Source of the DNA: Streptomyces qinglanensis
GTDB taxonomy: Bacteria; Actinomycetota; Actinomycetes; Streptomycetales; Streptomycetaceae
Assembly (NCBI RefSeq): GCF_900111245.1
Contig: NZ_FOGO01000014.1
Span: 124,001 to 188,000, forward strand
Reading direction: 5' to 3'
DNA length: 64,000 nucleotides
Made by a program: the position numbers and the translations under genes. Shown here piece by piece: positions 37,635 to 47,028 of this stretch (the first letter of the stretch is position 1; each line of letters starts with the position of its first letter). Under the pieces are notes generated by a model, which ran no database searches, was not told the DNA's origin, and worked only from the letters and a program-made list of their open reading frames with translations.

Positions 37635-40223
37635 ATGACCTCACACGGACAGACGCCGACGGCCAACGCGATGCGGCGGGCCCTGAAGCGGGCGCGGGAC
37701 GGGGTCGCGCTCGACGGGACGGAAGCCGCGGTGCTCCTCCAGGCGCGCGGCGACGACCTCGCGGACCTCACCGCGTCGGCGGCCCGCGTGCGGGACGCGG
37801 GCCTGGCGGCGGCCGGCCGGCCCGGCGTCATCACGTACTCCAAGAGCGTCTTCCTGCCCCTCACCAGGCTGTGCCGCGACAAGTGCCACTACTGCACCTT
37901 CGTCACCGTGCCCGGCAAGCTGCGCCGCGAGGGGCACGGGATGTACATGTCGATGGACGAGGTCCTCGACATCGCCCGCCGCGGTGCCGAACTGGGCTGC
38001 AAGGAAGCGCTGATCACCCTCGGGGACAAGCCCGAGGACCGCTGGCCCGAGGCGCGCGCCTGGCTGGAGGCCGAGGGGTACGACGACACGCTCGCCTACG
38101 TCCGTGCGGTCGCCATCCGCATCCTGGAGGAGACCGGTCTGCTGCCGCACCTCAACCCCGGGGTGCTGTCCTGGACCGACTTCCAGCGGCTCAAGCCGGT
38201 CGCACCCTCCATGGGCATGATGCTGGAGACCACCGCCGAACGGCTGTGGAGCGAACCGGGAGCGCCGCACTACGGCTCGCCCGACAAGGAGCCGGCGGTG
38301 CGCCTGCGGGTGCTGGAGGACGCCGGCCGCTCGAACGTCCCGTTCACCAGCGGACTGCTCATCGGCATCGGCGAGACGTACGAGGAGCGCGCCGAGTCGC
38401 TGTTCGCGCTGCGCCGGGTGCAGCGGGCCTACCACGGCGTCCAGGAGCTGATCATCCAGAACTTCCGCGCCAAGCCGGACACCGCGATGCGCGGCATGCC
38501 GGACGCGGAACTGGACGACCTGGTCGCCACCGTCGCCGTGGCGCGGCTGCTGCTGGGGCCCTCCGGCTGCCTGCAGGCCCCGCCCAACCTGGTGGACGCC
38601 GAGTACGCGCGGCTGATCGACGCGGGCATCGACGACTGGGGCGGCGTCTCCCCGCTCACCCCCGACCACGTCAACCCCGAGCGCCCCTGGCCGCACATCG
38701 ACGAGCTGGCGGAGCACAGCCGCACGGCCGGGTTCGAGCTGCGCGAGCGGCTGGCCGTCTACCCCGAGTTCGTCCGGCGCGGCGAGCCCTGGCTGGACCC
38801 GCGGGTGCTGCCGCACGTACAGGCGCTGGCCGACCCGGAGACGGGGCTGGCACGCGCCGGGGTACGCCCCCAGGGGCTGCCCTGGCAGGAGCCGGACGAG
38901 GGCTTCACCCCGATGGGGCGCACCGATCTGCACCGCAGCATCGACACCGAGGGCCGCACCGGCGACCGCCGGGACGACTTCGACGAGGTGTACGGCGACT
39001 GGGAGGAGCTGCGCGAGCGCGCGGCGCCCGGGATGGTGCCCGAGCGGGTCGACGCGGACGTGCGTCAGGCACTCGGCCAGGCCGCCGAGGACCCCACGAA
39101 GCTCACCGACGAGCAGGCGCTCGCCCTGCTGCACGCCGACGGACCGGCGCTGGACGCGCTCTGCCGCACGGCGGACGACGTGCGCCGCGACGCGGTCGGC
39201 GACGACGTGACGTACGTGGTCACCCGCAACATCAACTTCACCAACGTCTGCTACACCGGCTGCCGCTTCTGCGCGTTCGCGCAGCGCCGCACCGACGCCG
39301 ACGCCTTCACCCTCTCGCTGGAGCAGGTCGCCGACCGCGCCCAGCAGGCGTGGGACGTGGGCGCGGTCGAGGTGTGCATGCAGGGCGGCATCCACCCGGA
39401 CCTGCCGGGCACCGCCTACTTCGACATCGTCCGCGCGGTCAAGGAACGCGTCCCGGGCATCCATGTGCACGCCTTCTCGCCGATGGAGGTGGTCAACGGC
39501 GCCTCCCGCACCGGCATGTCCGTCCGCGAGTGGCTGACGGCTGCCAAGGAGGCCGGACTGGACTCCATCCCGGGCACGGCCGCGGAGATCCTGGACGACG
39601 AGGTCCGCTGGATCCTCACCAAGGGCAAGCTGCCCACCGCGACCTGGCTCGACGTCGTCACCACGGCGCACGAGGTGGGCCTGGGCTCGACGTCCACGAT
39701 GATGTACGGGCACGTGGACCAACCCCGGCACTGGCTGGGCCATCTGCGGCTGCTGGCCCGCACCCAGCAGTCCGCGCGGGAGAAGGGGCTGGCCGGGTTC
39801 AGCGAGTTCGTGACGCTGCCCTTCATCCACACCAACGCGCCCGTCTACCTCGCCGGTATCGCCCGCCCCGGCCCCACGGCCCGGGAGAACCGCGCCGTCA
39901 CCGCCATGGCCCGGCTGCTGCTGCACCCGTGGATCCCCAACATCCAGACGAGCTGGGTCAAGCTCGGCACCGAGGGCGCCGCCGAGATGCTCCGCTCCGG
40001 CGCCAACGACCTGGGCGGCACCCTCATGGAGGAGACCATCTCCCGGATGGCGGGCTCCTCCTACGGCTCCTACCGGTCCATCAAGGACCTGGTCGCCATC
40101 GCGGACGCCGCGGGCCGCCCGGCGCGTCCACGCACCACCGGCTACGGCGCGGTCCCGGCCGAACGTGTCGCGGCAGCACACGCCTCGGACGGCCGGCTGC
40201 CGGAGCTGCTGCCGCTGGTGTGA
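37635..40223 (+). CDS. fbiC: FO synthase, bifunctional CofG/CofH radical SAM enzyme
   Basis: 862 residues. FbiC joins tyrosine and the flavin precursor diaminouracil to make FO, the deazaflavin of coenzyme F420. The N-terminal CofG-like half carries the radical SAM cluster CRDKCHYC (about residue 80); the C-terminal CofH-like half carries CYTGCRFC (about residue 540) plus FEFVTLPFIH-type and HPWIPNIQTSWVKLG signatures. ATG 37635 directly follows GGAGG with no spacing, and a TACGCT -10-like hexamer lies 6 bp before it, so leaderless translation is possible. A GC hairpin follows. Length and both halves are complete. Confidence 0.95.
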   Translation: MTSHGQTPTANAMRRALKRARDGVALDGTEAAVLLQARGDDLADLTASAARVRDAGLAAAGRPGVITYSKSVFLPLTRLCRDKCHYCTFVTVPGKLRREGHGMYMSMDEVLDIARRGAELGCKEALITLGDKPEDRWPEARAWLEAEGYDDTLAYVRAVAIRILEETGLLPHLNPGVLSWTDFQRLKPVAPSMGMMLETTAERLWSEPGAPHYGSPDKEPAVRLRVLEDAGRSNVPFTSGLLIGIGETYEERAESLFALRRVQRAYHGVQELIIQNFRAKPDTAMRGMPDAELDDLVATVAVARLLLGPSGCLQAPPNLVDAEYARLIDAGIDDWGGVSPLTPDHVNPERPWPHIDELAEHSRTAGFELRERLAVYPEFVRRGEPWLDPRVLPHVQALADPETGLARAGVRPQGLPWQEPDEGFTPMGRTDLHRSIDTEGRTGDRRDDFDEVYGDWEELRERAAPGMVPERVDADVRQALGQAAEDPTKLTDEQALALLHADGPALDALCRTADDVRRDAVGDDVTYVVTRNINFTNVCYTGCRFCAFAQRRTDADAFTLSLEQVADRAQQAWDVGAVEVCMQGGIHPDLPGTAYFDIVRAVKERVPGIHVHAFSPMEVVNGASRTGMSVREWLTAAKEAGLDSIPGTAAEILDDEVRWILTKGKLPTATWLDVVTTAHEVGLGSTSTMMYGHVDQPRHWLGHLRLLARTQQSAREKGLAGFSEFVTLPFIHTNAPVYLAGIARPGPTARENRAVTAMARLLLHPWIPNIQTSWVKLGTEGAAEMLRSGANDLGGTLMEETISRMAGSSYGSYRSIKDLVAIADAAGRPARPRTTGYGAVPAERVAAAHASDGRLPELLPLV

Positions 40224-40234
40224 GGCCGCGCCGC

Positions 40235-40298
40235 CCGGCCCCGGGTCACCGGTCCCGGGTCACCGGTCCCGGTCCGGGAAACGCGGGACCGGGGCCGG
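40235..40298. terminator. Long hairpin after fbiC
   Basis: CCGGCCCCGG (40235-40244) pairs perfectly with 40289-40298, with an inner CCGGTCCC/GGGACCGG stem and a duplicated GGGTCACCGGTCCC. It begins 11 bp after the fbiC stop. Confidence 0.7.
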
Positions 40299-40379
40299 AC
40301 GCCCCCGCGGCCCTCCTCCGTCCGGCCGGATCCTTGATTAGAGTGCCGGGGGCCACGAACGGAGGAGGGGCAGCGGATC

Positions 40380-41513
40380 GTGACAGGCGCGGGTGGCGGG
40401 GACGGTGGCGCGACGGCCATATGGGGCCGGTCCGAGCAGCAGGACTTCCGCAGCCGGGTGCGCGGCTGCCTGCTGGGCGGGGCGCTGGGCGACGCGCTCG
40501 GCGCCGGGGTCGAGTTCGACTCGCTGGCCGCTATCCGCGAGAAGTGCGGCGAGGAGGGCGTCACCGACTATGTGCCCGCGTACGGGCGCAGAGGAGCGGT
40601 CACCGACGACACCCAGATGACGCTGTTCACCGTCGACGGCCTCATCCGCGCCCATGTGCGCCGGGACACCGGAGCGTGGCATCCGCCGACCGACGTGCAC
40701 GCCGCCTACCGCCGCTGGGCCGCGACCCAGCGCGACTGGGGACCGGACGAACGCCGCGCGGACGACGGCTGGCTCGCCCGCGAGGAGTGGCTCTACGCCC
40801 GCCGGGCACCGGGCAACGCCTGCCTCAGCGGGCTGGCCGACGCCCGCATGGGCACCCTGGAGCAGCCGAAGAACCCCGACTCCAAGGGCTGCGGCACGGT
40901 CATGCGCTCGGCGCCGTTCGGGCTGCTGGTCGGCTGGGAGCCGGGGCTGGTCTTCCAACTCGCGGTGGAGTGCGCCGCGCAGACGCACGGGCACCCCACC
41001 GGCTGCCTCGCCGCCGGGGCCTTCGCCGCGATCGTCCACACCCTCGCCCGGGGCGAGGACCTGGACACCGCCGTCCAGCGGGCTCTGGTGCAGCTCGCGG
41101 CCCGGCCGGGGCACCAGGAGACGACCGATGCGCTCAAGCGCGCACTGGGCGCCGTCCGCCAGGGCATGCCCTCGCCGGAACGGGTGGCGGCGCTGGGGGA
41201 GGGCTGGACGGCCGAGGAGGCGCTGTCCATCGGGGTCTACTGCGCGCTGGTCGCCGAGGACGTCCGGCACGGTCTGCTGCTGGCCGTCAACCACAGCGGG
41301 GACAGCGACTCCACCGGTTCCGTCTGCGGGAACCTGCTGGGCGCCATGCATGGAGAAACGTCACTTCCACCGGGCTGGGTGGCCGAGATCGAGGGCCGCG
41401 CGACGATCCTGGAGCTGGCCGACGACTTCGCCATGGAGATGACACAGGGCCCCGCGCTGCACGAGCCGGGCTCCGCGTCCCCGGGGTGGCTGGCCCGCTA
41501 CCCGCGCGCGTAG
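40380..41513 (+). CDS. ADP-ribosylglycohydrolase family protein
   Basis: 377 residues; GTG 40380 preceded by GGAGGAGGGG. All-helical DraG/ARH fold: GCLLGGALGDALGAGVEF, the Mg-binding TDDTQMTLFTV, GCGTVMRSAPFGLL, and the late metal motif NHSGDSDSTGSVCGNLLGA. Such enzymes remove ADP-ribose from proteins, small molecules or nucleic acids. It stands alone after fbiC and no ADP-ribosyltransferase is seen in the window. The C-terminal extension is short and Pro/Gly-rich. Confidence 0.9.
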   Translation: MTGAGGGDGGATAIWGRSEQQDFRSRVRGCLLGGALGDALGAGVEFDSLAAIREKCGEEGVTDYVPAYGRRGAVTDDTQMTLFTVDGLIRAHVRRDTGAWHPPTDVHAAYRRWAATQRDWGPDERRADDGWLAREEWLYARRAPGNACLSGLADARMGTLEQPKNPDSKGCGTVMRSAPFGLLVGWEPGLVFQLAVECAAQTHGHPTGCLAAGAFAAIVHTLARGEDLDTAVQRALVQLAARPGHQETTDALKRALGAVRQGMPSPERVAALGEGWTAEEALSIGVYCALVAEDVRHGLLLAVNHSGDSDSTGSVCGNLLGAMHGETSLPPGWVAEIEGRATILELADDFAMEMTQGPALHEPGSASPGWLARYPRA

Positions 41514-41809
41514 CCCCCCGGACGCCGTAGCGGGAGCCCGCCGGAGCCCGGCCGGACACCGCCGGAGCCCGCCGGAGCCCGCCGGAGCCCGTCGGACAAC
41601 CGTCGGAGCCCGCCGGAAGCCCGGCCGGACGCCCGTCGGCCGGAGCCGGCCGGAGTCCGCCGGAAGCGCCCGCGCTCCGGCCCGCTTCCTGCTTCCCCGC
41701 TTCCTGCTTCCTGCTTCCCGCTCCCCGCGGGCGGCTCCGGGCGCCCCGCGCGGCGGGCGGTCCCTGCCGGTCCCGGCGCACCGCCGCGTGGCGCGCGGCC
41801 CGGCCCGAG
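41514..41809. repeat. GCCGGAGCCC minisatellite and C/T-rich spacer
   Basis: A 296-bp spacer between convergent genes, made of 10-11 bp GCCGGAGCCC units (41530-41670), then CTTCCTG/CTTCCCC units (41685-41730). No gene is seen. Confidence 0.85.
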
Positions 41810-42736
41810 TCACCCGGCGATCGGCACGGCGTGGCCGCTGACCCGCACCCGCGCGTCGCCCGGTGCGGTGCGGACGGTCAGATCACTCGGCCGCCCCATG
41901 TCCTCGCCCTGCCGCACGGCGACCTCACCCGAGGCGGGCAGCAGCCCGAGGGTGCGCAGATAGCCGCCGAAGGCGGCCGCCGCGGCGCCGGTCGCCGGGT
42001 CCTCGACGACCCCGCCGACGGGGAACGGGTCCCGGGCGTGGAAGCGCTCGTCGCTCTCGCGCCAGACCAGGTGCACCGTCGTCCAGCCGTGCTGCCGCAT
42101 GATGCCGGTGAGCGCGTCGAAGTCGTAGTCCAGATCGGCCAGCCGCGCCCGCGAGGCGGCGGCGAGCACCAGGTGCTCGTTGCCGCCGAAGGCGACGTGC
42201 GGGGGCAGCGCCGGGTCCAGGTCGGCACGGTCCCAGCCCAGCGCGGCGAGGGTGGCGTCCACCTCGGCGTCCTGTGCGGGGCGCGACCTGGTGGGGACGC
42301 TGGTGAGGGCTGCCCGCACGGCGCCGCCGTCGTCGGCCGCGGTCGCCACCCGGATCTCGCCCGCGGGCGTCTGGAAGACCAGTTCGCCGGGGCCGAGCAG
42401 CCCGGCGAGGGCCACCGACACGGCGACGGTGGCGTGCCCGCAGAACGCGACCTCGGCGAGCGGGCTGAAGTAGCGGAGCGTGAAACGGCGCCGCTCGTCG
42501 TCGCGGGCGGTGACGAACGCCGTCTCGGAGTACCCGACCTCGGCGGCGATCGCCAGCATCTGCCGCGCGTCGAGGTGCGCGGCGTCGAGGACGACTCCGG
42601 CCGGGTTCCCGCCGTCGGGATCGGAGGTGAACGCCGAATAGCGGAGGACATCCGCACCGGCCGCGGCTGCGGCTGCGGCGGGTGCCGAGGGGGTCGAGGG
42701 GGCCGAGAGGGGCGAGGAAGCCGCTGAGGAAGTCAT
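41810..42736 (-). CDS. PhzF family protein (phenazine biosynthesis-like isomerase)
   Basis: 308 residues from ATG 42736. After a Ser/Pro/Ala-rich leader, the PhzF/diaminopimelate-epimerase fold begins: YSAFTSDPDGGNPAGVVL, GYSETAFVTARD with the catalytic Glu, FCGHATVAVSVAL, and the second half with VVEDPATGAAAAAFGGYL. PhzF members isomerise small acids; outside phenazine clusters their substrate is usually unknown. It is divergent from a LysR regulator across a 93-bp AT-rich gap, the classic arrangement of a LysR target. Confidence 0.87.
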   Translation of the reverse strand: MTSSAASSPLSAPSTPSAPAAAAAAAGADVLRYSAFTSDPDGGNPAGVVLDAAHLDARQMLAIAAEVGYSETAFVTARDDERRRFTLRYFSPLAEVAFCGHATVAVSVALAGLLGPGELVFQTPAGEIRVATAADDGGAVRAALTSVPTRSRPAQDAEVDATLAALGWDRADLDPALPPHVAFGGNEHLVLAAASRARLADLDYDFDALTGIMRQHGWTTVHLVWRESDERFHARDPFPVGGVVEDPATGAAAAAFGGYLRTLGLLPASGEVAVRQGEDMGRPSDLTVRTAPGDARVRVSGHAVPIAG

Positions 42737-42793
42737 GCCTGAACTTTTGCACCTGCCCGGAATTATTACCAACGATAGCTATGCATGAAAGCC

Positions 42794-42808
42794 ATCGGAT
42801 AATTCGAT
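42794..42808. promoter_or_regulatory. LysR-type T-N11-A site
   Basis: ATCGGATAATTCGAT, an ATC-N9-GAT inverted repeat in the AT-rich gap between divergent phzF-like and lysR genes; 21 bp before the regulator ATG. Confidence 0.5.
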
Positions 42809-42829
42809 GACATTGCTAGGGTCCGGGGA

Positions 42830-43765
42830 ATGGACACCCGGCTGCTGGAAACCTTCACCGCGCTCGCCAGAACGGAGAGCTTCACCGGTGCCGCCGCCGA
42901 ACTGCGGCTCGCCCAGTCCACGGTCACGGTGCAGATCAGATCCCTGGAGAAGACGCTGGGCACCCGGCTCTTCGACCGGCTCGCCCGAGGGGCGCTGCTC
43001 ACCGACGCGGGGCGGCGGCTGCTCGTCCGCGCCGAGGAGGTCCTGGAGGCCGAGGCGCGGCTGCTGGCGGCCGCCACCGAGGACGGCCCGGTCAGCGGCA
43101 CCGTGGTGGTCGGCGCGGGCGAGACACTGTGCTCGGCTCATCTGCCCGCGGTGATCGTCGCGCTGCGCCGCCGCCACCCGCGGGTGGAAGTGCACCTGGA
43201 GCCGCACGGGACCGCGGATGCCGTGGCGGCGCTGCGCGCGGGCCGACTGGACTGCGCTCTGCTGCTGGAGGACCTGGTCGACCAGCCCGGCGTCACCGCC
43301 GAGCGCGTGGCCGAACAGCCCCTGGTCCTGCTGTGCGCACCGGACCATCCGCTGGCCGGCCGCGCACAGGCGGCGACCTGGCAGGAACTGGCCCGGGAGA
43401 GCTTCTTCCTCCACGAGCAGGGCTGCTCCTACAGCGACCAACTGGCCGCGCGCCTCCAGGCGGTCGCCGGTACCCCGCCGCGACTGACCCGGTTCGGCAG
43501 CATCGAGGCCGCACGCTCCTGTGTGGCGGCCGGACTCGGACTCACCGTCCTGCCGCGCGCCAACGTCGCCGCGGCGCTGCGCGACGGCCGGCTCGCCGAG
43601 GTGCCCGGCCCCTCCCTCCCGCACATCTCCGTCCACCTGGCCCGCCCCCGGCGTCGGCGGCCCTCCCGCGCGGCGCACGCCGTCGCGGCCGAGGTCGTGC
43701 GGCACTTCCAGGACGAGGGAGCGGCTGCACCCGGGCCCGAGACATCTGGCGGCACCACCGCATGA
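42830..43765 (+). CDS. LysR family transcriptional regulator
   Basis: 311 residues. N-terminal winged helix-turn-helix (LLETFTALARTESFTGAAAE, LRLAQSTVTVQIRSLEKTLG, LFDRLARGALLTDAG) followed by a two-lobed effector domain (GTVVVGAGETLCSAHLP, GVTAERVAEQPLVLLCAPDH, GLGLTVLPRANVA). It probably regulates itself and the divergent PhzF gene through the T-N11-A site between them. The tail is basic then Gly/Thr-rich. Confidence 0.92.
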   Translation: MDTRLLETFTALARTESFTGAAAELRLAQSTVTVQIRSLEKTLGTRLFDRLARGALLTDAGRRLLVRAEEVLEAEARLLAAATEDGPVSGTVVVGAGETLCSAHLPAVIVALRRRHPRVEVHLEPHGTADAVAALRAGRLDCALLLEDLVDQPGVTAERVAEQPLVLLCAPDHPLAGRAQAATWQELARESFFLHEQGCSYSDQLAARLQAVAGTPPRLTRFGSIEAARSCVAAGLGLTVLPRANVAAALRDGRLAEVPGPSLPHISVHLARPRRRRPSRAAHAVAAEVVRHFQDEGAAAPGPETSGGTTA

Positions 43766-44253
43766 GTTCGCCCGCGTGCACCGGCAGACGCTGCCCTGCG
43801 GGCCCGTGCGGAGGTGAGGAACGCCGCCGCCCGGGCCACCGCCATCCGTGGCGCGGCGCGGTGCCGCACGTGCAGCAGGTGGCGGGAGTCGGCACCCGGC
43901 CGCTCCTGTGCCGGATTCCTCCAGGAGGACCCGCGCGAACGCTGGGAGGCATGTGTCGCGGATCCGGACGAAGCCGCCGCGGACTCGGGGCCGGGAAGAC
44001 AGAGACGGACCGAGAGCCGGGGAGGACGGAGCCGACCGCGCCCTTCGTCCCGGCGATCCCGGGACGGACACCTCGGTTCGGTGGACCGGCTGCGTCGAGC
44101 CGGTCGAGCCGGTCGAGCCGGCCCCGGGCCGGCAGTGCCGAGCCCCCTCGGCCGGGACGGCGGGCCAGTCGAGAGGGCTCCGGTGCCACGAGTGCGGCAC
44201 GGTCCGGCGCGGTGCGGACCGGCCGCCGGCGCTGTACGGGCCGCTGCCCGGCC
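43766..44253. other. Gene-free spacer
   Basis: About 490 bp between convergent lysR and DUF397 genes. Frames open on both strands are Arg/Pro/Ala-rich with unfavourable codon patterns and no starts with ribosome sites. A small GTCGAGCCG repeat (three copies) lies near 44094-44121. Nothing else is seen. Confidence 0.6.
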
Positions 44254-44469
44254 TCAGGCCCGGCCGGTCGTGGAGTCCCCGGAGTTCACGCGGGCCACGA
44301 ACGCGCCCCACGCCTCCGGCAGGAAGCTGAGCGCGGGCCCCTGCGGCTCCTTGGAGTCCCGTACCGCCACTGTGCGCACGGACGGCGATTTCACCTCCAC
44401 GCAGGCCCCGTTGCCGGTGGAGTAGCTGGACTTGGTCCAGGCATGGGTGGTTCCTTGCTGAATCGGCAT
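44254..44469 (-). CDS. scr2: DUF397 protein (Scr2-like)
   Basis: 71 residues from ATG 44469 with GGAGCAGAC upstream. Essentially one DUF397 domain: HAWTKSSYSTGNGACVEVK, SVRTVAVRDSKEPQGPALSF and WGAFVARV. DUF397 proteins are encoded beside Xre regulators in hundreds of streptomycete pairs (WhiJ/AbaA-type), in which the small protein modulates the DNA-binding partner. The Xre partner lies 275 bp upstream in the same orientation. The Scr naming rests on recollection of the SCO4441/4442 pair and synteny. Confidence 0.85.
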   Translation of the reverse strand: MPIQQGTTHAWTKSSYSTGNGACVEVKSPSVRTVAVRDSKEPQGPALSFLPEAWGAFVARVNSGDSTTGRA

Positions 44470-44744
44470 GTCTGCTCCGGTTCTTCCGGGTTGTTCCTGA
44501 CGTGCGATCGACATTACGCGGCGATTCGGGCGCGCGACGTTGTCGTTCACTCAACCGGATGGCATATTCCAAGCAGCTCTTCACATCGCGGTGCGCCGCG
44601 GTGTAGCCTCCCCGCTTTTTCCTGCAATTCCTCCCGGCACATGCCGGACGGCCCGGCAGCTCCGGCCGCCGGGCCGTCCACTCCGCGGAAGCGTGCTCCC
44701 GGCCTCCCCGGGTCCTCCCCGCGTCCGGGGCTCGTGCTCGGAGC

Positions 44745-45605
44745 TCAGCCCCGTGCGTACTGCTTGGCCACGTCCTCGATGAACTCGCGCGTCTGGTCCG
44801 GGTTCAGCGCCTGCGCCCGCAGGTGCTCGTACATGACGCTGTAGTTCTGCACGTCGTTCGCCTTCTCCAGATAGAGGTCACTGGTGACGCCCTCCAGGTA
44901 GATGACGGTCGAGTCCGACGCCTCCGGGAACTCCAGAATCGCGTACTGCCCGTTCACCCCCGGATGCGCGCCCATCGAGAACGGCATGACCTGGAGCGTC
45001 ACATGGGGCTGCTGCGACATCTCGTTGAGGTATTCGAGCTGCTCGGCCATCGTGTGCCTGCCGCCCACCTCACGGCGCAGCACCGACTCGTCCAGCACCG
45101 CCCACAGCCGCAGCGGGGTGCGGTCCTCCCTGATGCGCTCCTGGCGGCGCATACGGACCTGCACCCGGCGCTCGATGTCCGCCGCGCCGGCCTCCGGCAG
45201 AGCACCGGCGACCACCGCTTCCGCGTACGGCCGCGTCTGCAGCAGACCCGGCACGACCTGGGGCTCGTAGACGCGCAGCGAGGCGGCGTCCGTCTCCAGG
45301 CCGATGTAGACGCTGTAGGGGATGTCCCCGAACGCGTGCCACCAGCCCTGCTGACGCGACTCCTTCGCCATCTGCATCAGCGATTCGACTATCCGCCGGT
45401 CCTCGACCTCGTAGACGCCGCACAGATCGCGCACGTCCCGCTGGCTGATGCTGCGGCGGCCGTTCTCCAGCCTGCTGATCTTCGACTGCGAGACCAGCAG
45501 CCGGTCCGCGACCTCCTCCGCCGTCATGCCCCGCTGCTCGCGCAGACGGCGCAGTTCCTGGCCGAGTCGGCGACGCCGGACTGTGGGGTTGACGTTCGAC
45601 GCCAC
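44745..45605 (-). CDS. scr1: Xre-family regulator with DUF5753 (Scr1-like)
   Basis: 286 residues; GTG 45605 preceded by GGAGG at 9 bp. N-terminal helix-turn-helix (LRRLREQRGMTAEEVADRLL, VSQSKISRLENGRRSIS), then the DUF5753 effector domain from about residue 100 (YEPQVVPGLLQTRPYAEAVV, MAEQLEYLNEMSQQPHVTLQ, GQYAILEF). It pairs with the downstream DUF397 gene. The 190 bp upstream contain three copies of GCGCATGCG, possible binding sites. Such pairs influence antibiotic production and sporulation. Confidence 0.9.
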   Translation of the reverse strand: MASNVNPTVRRRRLGQELRRLREQRGMTAEEVADRLLVSQSKISRLENGRRSISQRDVRDLCGVYEVEDRRIVESLMQMAKESRQQGWWHAFGDIPYSVYIGLETDAASLRVYEPQVVPGLLQTRPYAEAVVAGALPEAGAADIERRVQVRMRRQERIREDRTPLRLWAVLDESVLRREVGGRHTMAEQLEYLNEMSQQPHVTLQVMPFSMGAHPGVNGQYAILEFPEASDSTVIYLEGVTSDLYLEKANDVQNYSVMYEHLRAQALNPDQTREFIEDVAKQYARG

Positions 45606-46020
45606 GGGACCGCACCTCCGTGTAAGTACGACTACTCCAGCAGATTGCCACCAACATGGTTGCCCGCGCTGGAAAATGACAACAGAGAGTGCGGATTCGA
45701 GTACAGCAGGGGGCGCATGCGGTGACGACAACGCATGCGCGGGGACGCGGATCCGGTCGTCGCTGTGTGACGGCCGGACCGCGAGCCCGCGCATGCGTCC
45801 TGGTACCCGCACCGCCCCGAGGGTGCGCCGTCGGTCGGCGCGGTGGCCCGCGGACCTGCCGCAGGCGTCGGATGTGCCCCGCAGGCGCGCGACGCCCGCC
45901 GCTCCTGTGCGGTGCCGTGCGTGCTCCGTGGTGCTGTGCGTGCTCCGGACGGTGCCGTGCCTCCGGATGGTGCCGTGCGTGCTCCGGCCCGTACGGGACG
46001 GAGCGGACAGCGGGCGACGG
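45606..46020. other. Spacer with scr1-like promoter region and GTGCTCCG repeats
   Basis: 415 bp without a gene. The first 200 bp are the least GC-rich and hold the GCGCATGCG sites. Bases 45915-45995 hold imperfect GGTGCCGTGCGTGCTCCG repeats. The GPP34 gene ends at 46021. Confidence 0.6.
45713..45797. promoter_or_regulatory. Triple GCGCATGCG sites upstream of scr1-like gene
   Basis: GCGCATGCG at 45713-45721, its complement CGCATGCGC at 45732-45740 (10-nt spacer) and a third copy at 45789-45797. They lie 110-190 bp upstream of the Xre regulator start. Candidate autoregulatory operators. Confidence 0.5.
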
Positions 46021-46797
46021 TCAGCGTGCTCCCGCTCGGACCATGCCGCCCGCCATGTGCCGGGACTGCTCCGGCAGATGCCGGGCCGGACCGGCGGACG
46101 CCGTCGCCCGCGCGGCCGGGCGTCCCGACGAGGGTCCGCTCGCCGCGCTCGCCTGAGCTCGCCGCGGCTGCGCCCCGACGCCGTTCTGGACGTCCATCAC
46201 CGCGTGTGCGACGAGGCCGCCCATCGGGTCGTGCCGGATCAGGTCCCGCAGCCGGGAACGGCAGGACCGCCCCTCGTTGCCGGGGTAGAGGTGCTTGCCG
46301 AGTCCGACCGCGTGGGCCAGCGCGGCGAGCGCCGCCGTCCGCGGGTCCGGTGGGACCCCGGTGCGGATCGCGGTGTCGAGCCGGGCCCTGATCTCCCGGC
46401 TGATGGCTGTCTCCGTCGCCTGGTAGCGCGTCGTCGGCAGCACTCCGCACATCTGGCCGGAAACGGCGTGCACCATGCCACACCGTTCCAGATGTGTGAG
46501 ATAGGTTTGGCGCAGCCCCAACCGGGGCCCGCCGATCCAGTGGACCGCGCGCACCGGGCTGCCGCGCCTGCGCAGCAGTTCCAGCGCCGAGTCCAGCGTC
46601 GGATCTCCGGTCGGCCGTGGCAGCACCACGGCGATACGATCCCCATCAGGGGCTATCCGTCCGGCCAGAGCCAGCTCCACTAGCTGCGCTCCGGCCAGGC
46701 CGAGGTCGAGCGACTGCGGCTGCGCCGTGGTACCCGTGGCCGGGTCCAGGGCGAGCAGCAGCAACTCCTCGGGAATTGTTCTGCGGCTCCTGCCCAT
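46021..46797 (-). CDS. GPP34/GOLPH3 family protein
   Basis: 258 residues; ATG 46797 with GGAGG 5 bp upstream. Begins MGRSRRTIPEELLLLALDP, the GPP34 signature, followed by GAQLVELALAGRIAPDGDRI and GLRQTYLTHLERCGMV. Eukaryotic GOLPH3 binds phosphatidylinositol-4-phosphate; bacterial versions are abundant in streptomycetes with unknown function, perhaps membrane-associated. The C-terminal 40 residues are Ala/Ser/Pro-rich. Divergent from the carboxypeptidase gene. Confidence 0.87.
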   Translation of the reverse strand: MGRSRRTIPEELLLLALDPATGTTAQPQSLDLGLAGAQLVELALAGRIAPDGDRIAVVLPRPTGDPTLDSALELLRRRGSPVRAVHWIGGPRLGLRQTYLTHLERCGMVHAVSGQMCGVLPTTRYQATETAISREIRARLDTAIRTGVPPDPRTAALAALAHAVGLGKHLYPGNEGRSCRSRLRDLIRHDPMGGLVAHAVMDVQNGVGAQPRRAQASAASGPSSGRPAARATASAGPARHLPEQSRHMAGGMVRAGAR

Positions 46798-47028
46798 CCA
46801 TGCCTCCCCGCGTGGATGAATGACAGGGTGACCCCTCTCACAATGGTCTGTCGAGAGTGCGCGGACCTTATGGGAGGGAACCAGTAGGTATGTCGTTCTC
46901 GTCTGCTGCAGGGGGAGGTCCCGGAGGCCGCCCTCCGGGGGAGAACCGCCACGCCGGTGGCGCCCTCGGTGCATAGGACACTGTTAACTGGTATGGCGAG
47001 CGGCGAGCAGCAGCATCAGGAGGCATCG

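Noticed and set aside
37871..41530. 1219-codon open frame on the plus strand
   Set aside because: It overlaps fbiC and the ADP-ribosylglycohydrolase gene out of frame; both have unmistakable motifs.
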